Origin: Silurus meridionalis
Lineage: Eukaryota > Chordata > Actinopteri > Siluriformes > Siluridae
Length of the DNA: 64,000 bases
Direction of reading: 5' to 3'
NCBI RefSeq assembly: GCF_014805685.1
Contig: NC_060906.1
Location: forward strand, 6,726,060 to 6,790,059
The notes beneath the pieces are model-generated. The model ran no database searches. It saw only the letters and a list, made by a program, of their open reading frames with translations, and was not told the DNA's origin. Made by a program: the position numbers and the translations under genes. This document shows, one piece after another, positions 1 through 10,800 of the stretch (its first letter is position 1; each line of letters opens with the position of its first letter).

Positions 1-452
1 TTTCTCTAAGAACCCTTTCCAAACTCGACAGATACCGCCCAGGTTTCTAAATGATGACGTGCAGGAGAGGGTTTGTGAGACCACTTCAGGCTAAGCCGAC
101 CCTGATCTTAACGATCCGATGAGATTAAGACCAGAACCACCTGCTCCTGCGACGTCCTGCAATGTCACTCACCCGGTTGACATTCAAGAATCATAACAGA
201 ACATCCTTCAAGAACATCCTGCAAGAGCAAGCTGGCACGCTGTCCAACTGAGCTCCAACTCCAGGATATCTTTACCTTCAGCTTGACACTGAAGGCCATT
301 ACCACACATCGTGTTTTAAACACAAGATTACATCATAATCCTCCTTTATGCTTTCATTCTATTTGCTTTTCATTCATTTCCATGTTTTTACGGTATTATA
401 TTCATTCTATGCATCTTTTATGGATTTTAAAAAACACATACATACATTCCTT
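1..452. other. Intergenic, nothing recognised
   Basis: AT-rich to mixed sequence with no gene, RNA or clear repeat that I recognise. The short open frames here have no family resemblance. Confidence 0.4.
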
Positions 453-2060
453 TTACATTTACATTTACATTTGCGGCATTTAGCAGACATCCGTGTCCAG
501 AGCGACGTACAAAAGTGCTTTGTGTCTCTAGCAATGAATAAATCTACACTGGTACACAAGATTACAAACTTAATATAACTCAGCCTCCAACTCTGTTGAG
601 GATTTTTTTAACGAAGCGTTTTTTTGTTTTTTTAACAAAACTTGGACTGTGTTGGTTAAAGTGTTTCCCAAAGAGGTGGGTCTTCACCCATCACTTGAAG
701 ATAGCCAGGGACATCTAGGGGAAGTTCATGCCACCACCTCGGTGCCAGAACAGAGAAGAGCCTTAAAGTGTACTTACCTCTCATTCTGAGAGCAGGAGGT
801 ACCAGTCGAGCAGTGCTAGAGGATCTCAGACAGCGTGGTGCAGTGCGAGATGTGATGAGGTCTCTGAGGTAAGATGGCGCTGGTCCATTTTTTGGCCTTG
901 TATGCAAGCATCAGTTTTTTGAATCTGATACGTGCAGCTACTGGAAGCCAGTGAAGGGAGCGCAGCAGTGGGGTGGTATGGGAGAACTTGGGCAGATTGA
1001 ACACAAGTCAAGCAGCTGCGTTTGGGATAATTTGCAGTGGACGAATAGCATTCAGAGGAAGACCTGCTAGCAGAGAGTTGCAGTAGTCCAGTGAACAAGC
1101 ACCTGGGCAGCCTGCGTGGACAGAAATGGTTGAATCCTTCGGATGTTGTAGAGAAGAAATCAACAAGAACGAGCCTCATTAGCGACATGTGAGGAGAAGG
1201 ACAGTTGATTGTCCATGGTCACCCCAAGGTTGTGAGCAGTGGCTGAATGGGAGAGCAGAGAGTTATGAAGAGTTACTTGGAGATCTTGACCTGGAGATGA
1301 ATCAGCTGGGATGACCAGCAGTTCTGTATGCTGGGGTTGAGTTTTAATTAATGAGTACTCATCCATGAAGATATGTCTGTTAAGCATGCCGAGATCCGAG
1401 CAGAAGCTGTGGCATCTGATGGAGGGGGAAAAAAAGATGAGTTGAGTGTCATCTGCATAGTAGTGTAAGAAAACCCATGTGAGCATATGACTTCACCAAT
1501 GGAGTGGGTAGGAGGGAGAAAATAAGGGGACCAAATACTGTGCCTTGTGGGACACCATTGGAGAATCTGCGTGCGGCAGATGTGGCAGACGCTACTGGTA
1601 TAAGTGACCTTCCGTAGGAAGCAAACCATTTCAATGCTGCTGCACAGATACCGAGGCTCCTGAGGGAAGATAAGAAAGTCTTGTGGTTGACTGTTTCGAA
1701 TGCTGCTGAAAGGCCTAGGAAGATAAGTACAGATGACAGCTTGGCTGATTGAGCAGCATGTAGTTTCTTAGAAACAGCCAAAAGGGCCATCTCTGTGGAA
1801 TGTGCCACTTTGAAGCCAGACTGGTCTGAATCATGGAAGTTGTTCTGTAGACAGACAGTTGGTTAAAAACGTTCCAGAGATTTAGAAAGAAAGGAGATAA
1901 GTGATACCGGTCTGTAGTTGTCTGATGGATCCAGAGCAGGTTTCTTCAAATTGGGAATAACCCTGATTGAAGGAACATATATTCCTTTTTTTAATCCTCC
2001 CTTAGCATGAAAAGCAGCTTCATGCTCAGCACCAGACAGTTCTTTTCTCCTAAACATTTA
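453..2060 (-). mobile_element. 5'-truncated L2-type LINE, minus strand
   Basis: Minus-strand fragments of a reverse transcriptase, broken by frameshifts: LSAAFETVNHKTFLSSLRSL, GVPQGTVFGPLIFSL, YADDTQLIF, then the C-terminal LPKFSHTTPLLRSLHWLPVA block. These are the conserved blocks of fish L2/CR1-like elements. The 3' end (low coordinates) carries the usual tail near the sequence gcatttagcagac and a (TTTACA)n run at 453-475. It has no promoter region or full frame, so it is dead. Confidence 0.85.
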
Positions 2061-2089
2061 GCTGAAATACTGTGTCTTGTAAAACCCGC

Positions 2090-2340
2090 CAATGGTGTTC
2101 TTCACTAGTTCTTCACTAGTTCACTAGCAGTTCATTATCTTGTTTAAGTATTTCTTTCACTTTCAGTAATAAGTCTCCCACTTTTCCAGCTCCATAACAA
2201 CCCTAAACCATTACACTTCCACCTCCATGTTTGACTGTGGGGGTGAGGCAGTCTGATCGCATCTTCTCAAGTTCTGCTGTTAGAGGCAAAAATAACACAA
2301 TTGGATTAATCAGTCCACAGAACATTCTTACAGGGTTAAT
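2090..2340 (-). mobile_element. Tc1/mariner remnant
   Basis: The phrase ccattacacttccacctcc and the following sequence to cagtccacagaacattctt are typical of antisense Tc1-like transposase sequence in fish. No inverted repeats or intact frame remain. Confidence 0.5.
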
Positions 2341-2639
2341 GTGCATGTTTTGTTTCGTTTCTCGGTAGTGCCCAGTGTTTTGTCAGGGGTCGGTTAAAAA
2401 GAAAATAAATGTAAAATAAAAGACACTTGAAAGAATTGTCCAGACATTTTCCATTCTCTCTTTTCCCAGACGTTTCTGTTCTTCACTCTCTGTTCCTGTC
2501 TCTCTGTTCCCAGACATCTCTCTTCTTCACTCTCTGTTTCGGTCTCTATCTTGACACTCTGTCCCTGATGTCTCTGTTCTTCTCTCTCTGTTCCTGTCTC
2601 TCTTTTCCCAGACGTCTCTATTCTTCACTCTCAGACTCA

Positions 2640-2797
2640 AAAAGGGTTACTGATCAGAAGGTCAGGGTTCTAGCCCCTATATCACCAAGCTGTCACTCTT
2701 GGGCCCTTGAAAAAGTCCCTTAACTCTCTGTGCTTGGGGTGGGGTGGGGGGTTACTGTGCTGTAATGTATATGTGACAAATAAAGGCTATTCTATTC
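2640..2797 (+). mobile_element. 3' part of a tRNA-derived SINE
   Basis: Contains a box-B-like remnant (ggtcagggttctagccc), then ccaagctgtcactcttgggcccttg and a tail ending in a (tctat) run. Similar body sequence occurs at about 20.83 kb and 48.46 kb, pointing to one SINE family. Confidence 0.6.
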
Positions 2798-2798
2798 T

Positions 2799-2944
2799 AT
2801 GATGGTCTGGAAAGAAGAAAGGGAAGGGATTGCTGGTACCTCAAGAGCATATTTGACGTTGTCTCATCCACAAGTCTGCCATGTCTCTTGTTTTCCTCAC
2901 CAGGTACCAGCAATCCCTTCCCTTTCTTCTTTCCAGACCATCAT
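2799..2944. repeat. Perfect 43-bp inverted repeat, 60-base spacer
   Basis: Arms 2799-2841 and 2902-2944 are exact reverse complements over 43 bases, beginning atgatggtctgg and ending ggtacct. The arms are strongly purine/pyrimidine biased. It begins directly at the end of the SINE tail. No transposase or target duplication was seen. Confidence 0.95.
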
Positions 2945-3043
2945 ATTCAGCAAGTATAGAAAATGACTCAAAGCAGCTCATCTGGCACCAACATCTATGC
3001 CGCAGATAAAACCATTGAGATCACTTTCTCTTCATTTGGATAA

Positions 3044-3051
3044 TGACGTGA
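3044..3051 (+). promoter_or_regulatory. UPRE/CRE-like site upstream of ATF6
   Basis: TGACGTGA about 330 bases before the chosen ATF6 start fits the unfolded-protein-response element core TGACGTG(G/A), bound by ATF6 and XBP1, and also resembles a CRE. A partial match (acgtgat) follows at about 3059. Whether it lies in the promoter is unknown because the transcription start is not visible. Confidence 0.4.
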
Positions 3052-3270
3052 CCATGATTACGTGATAATCTCTGAGCTCATCTTGATCTTGATCTGTATC
3101 TGTATGCTTTTATGTATTTTTGCTTTTTATGCATTTTGCTGCCATCTTGCGGCGACAAACATTTTTCGGAAACGCGAAGCTCATCACCGCGAGGCCCTTT
3201 GCGGTAGCCGTAGATGTATTCCGAAGTCAGACGTGGACGTAGTGCGGATTTCTCTAGAACAGGAAGTGAA

Positions 3271-3312
3271 ATGAAGAGCAACAAGATGTCGAAGATGGAC
3301 AGCGATTTTTAA
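3271..3312 (+). other. Possible upstream ORF in ATF6 leader
   Basis: ATG at 3271 (further in-frame ATGs at 3286 and 3295) reads 13 codons to TAA at 3310-3312, 62 bases before the ATF6 start. If transcription starts upstream of it, this uORF would reduce initiation at the main ATG. Its place in the mRNA is inferred. Confidence 0.35.
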
Positions 3313-3374
3313 CCAGGTTTCATTTTGATTTCATTCTCTGAGTGGCACAGCGTCACTGATGTCTTCGAGGAAAC

Positions 3375-3483
3375 ATGTCGAAACAGTTGTTGTTGAACGT
3401 CGAGGATCCGCCGAGTTTCCGAACTGTTACAGCGATGAGTAACGACACAGCGAACATGTCCATCGATCAGGACGGAGAGTGGG
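3375..3483 (+). CDS. atf6: ATF6 coding exon 1
   Basis: Encodes the first 36 residues, ending DQDGEW, plus one base of the next codon. The donor is G|gtagat. Joining to the next exon makes Asp and gives [10 protein letters not shown], which resembles the DWDSALFAEL segment of human ATF6. Exon 1 is the least conserved part, so the start is less certain than the rest. Confidence 0.75.
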
Positions 3484-5244
3484 GTAGATATATCACATCA
3501 CTCCTCATCACATCACTCCTCATCACATCACTTCTCATCTCATCACATCACTTCTCATCACATCACATCACATCACATCACACTACTTCTCATTTCTCCT
3601 CACATCTCACTACTTCTCATCATTTCTACTCACATCTCACTACTTCTCATCACATCACTTCTCCTCACATCACATCACTTCTCCTCATATCAGTTCTCAC
3701 TACTTCTCATCACATCACTTCCCATCTCCTCACTTTTCATCTCATCTTACATCATCTTACACCATCTCACATCTCCTTACATCATCTCACATCTCCTTAC
3801 ATCATCTCACATCTCCCTACATCATCTCACACCATCTCACATCTTTTAACATTCCCACATTTTTCTCACGCTGTCTCACAACCAATAATACACCCCAATA
3901 CCTCCTCATCCCTCACATCTCCTCACATCTCCTCACACCTCCTCACAGCTCCTGACATCCCTTCACATCTCCTTCTGACACCTCTCACAGCTCCTGACAT
4001 CACCTCACACCTTTTCACAGCTCCTCACACCTCCTCACAGCTCCTCACACTTCCTCACACCTCCTCACAGCTCCTCACACTTCCTCACACCTCCTCACAG
4101 CTCCTCACACTTCCTAACAGCTCCTCACAGGTCCTCACACCTCCTCACAGCTCCTCACACTTCCTCACAGCTCCTGACAATTCCTCACAGCTCCTCACAC
4201 TTCCTCACACCTCTTTACTGCTCCTCACACTTCCTCACAGGTCCTCGTATGCCCTCGCATCTTCTTACACCCATCATCTTCTCAAACTGCCTCAAACCTC
4301 CTCAGAGCTCCTCTTACTGTTATATACCACACTGCTGTCAAATTCTCCAATCTGATTGGTCAGAAAATATTAATGGATTTTGTAGAACAGGCAGTTTGTA
4401 CACCTTACAGGAATCCACCAATCATCATCAAGCTTCTGTTATTAAACCATAAATCATCGCTGTATGTGTAATACACATGTACTGAACACGTCCTCACCAA
4501 CAGGGTTTGCATGCTGAGGTTTTTACACATGAACACTCCTCCTCCTTCTCATCATCATCCACATCATCCTCATCAGTTCAATAACGTTGTATTTGTATTG
4601 CGCTTTTTACACTGAACAGCAGTTTTACACCGATAATGCTGAAATAATGTTGTATAAAAGAATGTGTAAGTGGTGACTGTGGTGAGGAAAAACTCCCTGA
4701 GATGGTATGAGGAAGAAACCTTGAGAGGAACCAGACTCAAAAGGAAACCTCATCCTCATGTGGGTGGCACCGAATGTCCATTCACTGTAATTACATTGTT
4801 GAGGTGTGCAGTAACAGGTGACTTTACCTCAGAGAGTGTGGAGAACTCCCCATTTACATCAACAAACTGATAGCGTTCAATCAGATAAGACCTGAGCCAG
4901 GAGAGAGCTGTTCCCTTCATTCCAACAACGTTCTCTAGTCCAGCCAGGAGGAGATCACTGGTGTCAAAATCTGCGCTAAGATCAAGTAAAAAAAAAAAAA
5001 ACGAATCAGAAGTCAATAACAGTCATTTATCACTTTAACCAGCGCCGTGTCTGTGCTGTGACGAAGCCAAAATCCCGACTGATACATTTTATAAATGTAG
5101 AGAGTTTATATATGATTCATTATATCCATCATCAACTTCTCCTCATTTTCCTGTTCAGATATCAGTTTGTTTGACGAATTGGACGACTTGGGAGACGCTG
5201 AAGCATTGCTGCAGGCTCTCGAGAATGCTGGCTATGTAAGTCCA

Positions 5245-5309
<65 letters not shown>

Positions 5310-7752
5310 AAACTTGAGATACTGGGTTAAATGCAACTGAAAACCGAATGCAATGATTTGCAAATCTTAAAAAGCCATGTTTTATTCTCAGTTGCACCTT
5401 TGGTAGAGGAATGTTGTCCCATTAGTGTCTGATACAGGACTGTTGTTTTTTTTTGGTTTTGTTCTCATTTGCCATTCCATAGGCACTCATGCACTCCCAT
5501 ACCATTAGAGGTGCAGGTTTTTAAACTGAGCACCGCTAACAAGCTGGATGATCCCTCTCCTCTTTATCCCGGAGGTCTCGGCATCTACGGTTTACAGAAA
5601 GAATGTAAAATTTGTCTGACTGCAGAACAGTTTTCCACGTTGCCTCAGTACATTTTAAAAGAGCTGTGGCCCAGAGCAGACATCAGCATTTCTAGATCAT
5701 GTTCACGTATGGCTTTTCTTAGTGTGGTAGAGCTTTCAACCTGCATTTACGGTATGCTATCAATTGCTATGTTTTGTTGGGAATCAGACATTTTCCGCCT
5801 CAGCAGGTGGTATCAGGTGCCCGAGTGGATCAGCCTGTTGATTGTACGCTTGGATGAGTTACGATGAACTCATGCGTGACCGCCATAAATGTTTCACTTC
5901 CTCTATACCAGGGGTCTCCAACCTTTTGTTCACCACGGACCAGTTTCATGTTAAGTGTATTCTCCAAGATCAGCTGGTGGTGTGGCTGTATATATTTATG
6001 TATATATATAAATCGGATCAGAACATCTGGGTGCTTAGTTTCAGGATGTTGAAGCAATGTTGAGGGCTACATTGACTCACTAGCTAACATAGCTAGCTAA
6101 CACTAGCTCCACATATTATACACATTGGATTTGGAGCATTTGACCTGCCCATAGAGATGCAACCATATGTTAGATATTTTCGGTTTACTTGAGGAAACAA
6201 TCCTGGAGAAGGAACTTTGTCTTTCTGTGCAAAATTGTGGAATCTAGCAATTGTGCTAGAATTTTACTAATTAAACCACGCATCCACTTTATTAGCTTTA
6301 TTCCATTTCCGAGTTTGAGATTCGAATCTGCTTTCACATTCTTGCTCTGGAGTTGTTGGGGATGTTCCTCACATTTGCCCATGAGAGCATGATTTATTCT
6401 GTGTGTTCCCAGTTGGAAAATGCTGCTGACCTGAACCTGGACGTGGATCTGCCTGTGTGGAGCGCAGGTGTGTGGGGAGACACCAGCAGTACAGGTACAG
6501 GTGTACACCTTCTACTTTAGTGCTTTTACTTCCACATTCTACACCAGGAACCAGGCTGAGCGTCACTCTGCATTCATATTTTAGATGATTTTTACTTCAG
6601 ATTTGTTTTTGTTTTTATGCATATGGTCATTGATTGGTTTTGACCTGCAGATGGAGACGTTTCAGCAGACATGCTCTCTCCAGCCCACACACTCAGTTCC
6701 GTCTCTTCACCCACGTCAACAGAGGCCCATTCACCCTACTCTCTACTGGTAGGCAAACTCGTGTGTGTGTGTCTGTGTGTGTGTTTGTGTGTTTGTGTGT
6801 GTTTGTGTGTGTTTGTGTGTGTCTGTGTGTGTCTGTGTGTGTCTGTGTGTCTGTGTGTTTTTATATTTGTTTTAACATCTGCATGTTTTCAGTATAAGTT
6901 TGGTTTAAGCCTCTCAGGGTTCTCCAGCATCCCTTTGCATCTTATTTGTTTTTGAAATTTTTTTTGGTGGACTTTTCTTCGTAGTATTCCCCTTTCGTTC
7001 TTCCGAGCCACCACTTAAGAGATTTCAGTTAAGGAACCTGGGCCACATGAACCCATATTAAGCGCTGATAAAACCACAATTCCGTTCCGGGATTAGGATT
7101 ATTTATTTCTTTTTTATTTATCAGTAATTAGAGACATAAACCTTTCTAAATGATATAATTTAGCTGCATGAACTGATTTGTTTTATTGTGCTCTGACTTT
7201 TCTTTAGTTTATGTTCTTGGGTTGTCCCAGACTAAGGATTTGCGTATTTGAATCGGAACTGACGATGCCTTTTATCTTTGTAAAGTTGAAATGGAAGGCA
7301 AAGTGGATAAACAAAAAAAACAAAACAACAATATAGAAAAAAATGTATGGACGACCTGATCGACGCCCGAAAAAAAACCCAATCCAAAGCAAATGGAGAA
7401 TTAAATTAGAACAGAATACACCTTTCGAGAAGGATATTTCTGGCAAACAGTTCAGTAACATGACTGAGGCCTCAAAATCGACTTGAACGAGTGAATGAAC
7501 GGCACTGGTTTTGGCTTGGCCAGCAATAAATGCTACTATCAGCAAAATTCGAATGTCGACGAATATTAAGTGGCTTTTCCGTAGTTTCTAACCTAAAACA
7601 TGAAGCCGGTTATTCTACACAGACTGAACAGGACTGTCTACCTGATAATTGTAGCTGTATGTTAGTACACCTGACTGAATTGCTATACGGTGTGAGAAAT
7701 AATGACTGACCTTTCACAGCTGTCCTGAGAATAAGAATTAACCTGTCCAGAT

Positions 7753-7823
<71 letters not shown>

Positions 7824-10800
7824 ACCAGCAGTCACACAGCGTGAGAAGCTTAAATCTAGACACTTCCATTCCCACGGTTATGGCTCTCTAATTAAGATGT
7901 CGTTGTGCTAACAATAGTCATTTTTGCTAATTAGACTCGTTGTGAAAATGGGTGACAACGCGCTGACAGCTCAGAGTTCTTCACCACCACAGCGGCCTGT
8001 CGATCGATTACACGTCTCAGCCTGCGACTTGCTCCTGTCTCTCACCGAAAAACTCATTTGTAGCACCTGCCATTGTACAAGCGATAAACAAATAATAATC
8101 GAATCGAATTTAGCGGTATATTTTTGCAAAAAAACAGTGAGTAACAGTATTTTAATTTCACCCAAAACTCACGGTTTCTGCCTGGTGGGTCTCCTCAACA
8201 TAGCCTCCTCTGGCCTGCTCTTTAGGGATCCAAATCTATATCATGGTTTCTCGCAACCTGCTTTTGAGTATCACTGGTTCAAACGATATTCGCTCTCTTC
8301 AATTTCCTGAGCATTACATATCAGGAAGAAATAAATAAAAATATCTGGAACTAATTAGGTCTTAGAATGAGGTAAATACCACCTCAGATGAACAACACGT
8401 GACATTACACTGTATAGTGAACGGAACACAAAATTCACGTGCCTCTGTTTTTACGTCACGGTTCGGTACATGCAAAACATAAAATTGCTTATAGTTTTTT
8501 TTATTAATGCAGTTCAATTATTTATTAATAGCTTGGTTAATTTATATATAAAATAACATTTAATAAAAAAAGTTATCAAATAGAATAAATCAATTAATGC
8601 AATATACTTTTTATTATACTGATTAAATTGGCACAAATAAATTGATTAAATAAAATAAAAGAAATGGGCAAATTAAATTATAGTTTACCTTTGTTATACC
8701 CATATTGGTAATACAGATGTGTGTGTTTTACATTTAATATTTAATTTTCTAAAGATCTTAACTGTTCTACTTATTTTAGCATCCTGAAACAAGTGTCTTC
8801 ATTCCTTTCATCCTTCATTCATGCATTTCTTCAATTTGTGGAATTGTCAGGATTTTCTTCTTTTATGAGAAATTCTTGAAGCTGGTCACAAAACATTTTC
8901 ACGGATGCGCAAAACAAATCGTATTTCCAGCACGAAGCCAGTAGCCACATTGACACTGTTTCTTTATTTTCTTTCTTTATTTTTTTATTTTTTTTATTTA
9001 CCCCAGGCATTGTTGTGTATGTTCTCAAGTTTAATTATAATAATTTAAAATTGCGCCCAAAGTGCGAGGCAGAGACTAAACAAACTTACGGTCCACCAAT
9101 TAATACGTTCCTGAGCAAACTCACATATTAACTATGTTCTGCACGTAAAAAAGCCCTGAACCGAAACATTTCAGAATGAATATGTGTACCGTTATACCCA
9201 TTAATACACTGTAGCATTATTTCTTTTATTTTTAAAAATATAATCAAGCCAAAATGGAGAAAATATGTTTGGGGAAAAACTAAGTGTACCTTATGATTCA
9301 ATAAATATCGAATCATCTTTAGCAGCTGTGACTGAAGGAACTTGTCTCTGTCATTCTCTCACTTTTGGCTCATTCTTCTTTACAGTGTTGCTTCACTTCA
9401 TTGAGGTTTATGCACAGCTCTCTTAAGTTCTGCCGCTGCATGTCAGTCGGGATGAGGCCTGGAATTTCGGCCAAGCTGTCAGACAGATGAACTCACATTT
9501 GTCTCTAGAATAATTTGGTGAACAGAGGAGTTAATGGTCAACTGCAAAACAACCTCAAATCTTTACTCCACTGTAATTTTTGACAGTTGATTTGTGGTGA
9601 TTTTGCTGCTGTGCTGTGTTTGGTTTTCACCAAAAGTGGCACTGTGCATCATGGCCACAAATTTTTTACACGTCATTTAAATGTCATTTGGCATTTGTTC
9701 AGATGCAACTTTGCAAAGCTAAGCCTTACTGCCATGTTCTTTTTAGAGAAAAGATGCTTTCTTTAGGCAACCCTTCCAGACAAACCATTTTGCTAATTGT
9801 ACTGTTTTAAACTTTGGCTACTAGCATGCTAACTGTAATGACTAAGACTTTCTCTGACCATTGCACAGTCTGACTTTGGTGTGAAAGTCCATTCCTGAGA
9901 ATATTGGAAACTGTCTGCCACTTCTGAACAAAATGGCCTTATAACACCGAAGACTAATAGACAGCAACAGTTGGTTCTCTTAGATCATTTCTGCTGTTTG
10001 CTCCTTGTGTTTACCTTCATTTAAGACCTGATGAGGAGTAAGACCTGATATGTAAACCCATAGAATTCAAAGAGAGTGAAGTTTCTGTAGCTGTGAAAAG
10101 AAAATGCATCTTCTTCCGCAAGCCAAACCTGAGTCATAAAGCTGTAGCAGCTGCAGGAGGAACATCCTGCAGCTGCACGTCATGTGTATGAAAACGGAGT
10201 GTTTATGTATAACGCAGATAAGTCCCTAGAAAGCATGGACTTTAAAATAATGCAATAAAATGATTATATCATACATTAGTTATGAAACATTGGTTGTTTG
10301 TAATCAGTTCTGATGAAAGTGTTATTAAATCTGATTGGGTTTCAGACTTTTAGTGCCTCATTTGTGCTATTAAGAGCTTTTTCATTACAGTCTAGTGAAA
10401 CTCCAAACCCAGTGACAAATCACTGAGTAACTAATGGTATTCTATCAGTGCTCCATCCCTGGTGTACTTTCTGTTGGATTGTTTTGACCAAGATTTCCTG
10501 GTTTCAATGATGATTGTCTTTGGTGTTAACTCTTCCTGTTGCCCTTGTGCTGTGTGTTCATGTGCACACTCTCTTACATCCAGAATGACTTACAAAAGTG
10601 CTTCGAATTTATTAATTAATAATTACATTCTGATCATGGTTTGTTAGTTCACAGACTAAGAATCCCATGTTTTTTTAGAAGAACATATAGTTAAAAACAT
10701 ATCAAAAATATATATTCATAAGAGGAGAAGGGATATTGTAAGTGCTGCTGAAGGTGAAAAATGTTTAGACATTGTATGAAGACTGCTAGGGAGCTGTTCA

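Noticed and set aside
3375..4355. 326-codon open frame from the ATF6 start
   Set aside because: Only the first 36 codons are real exon. The rest runs through the exon 1 donor into a pyrimidine satellite.
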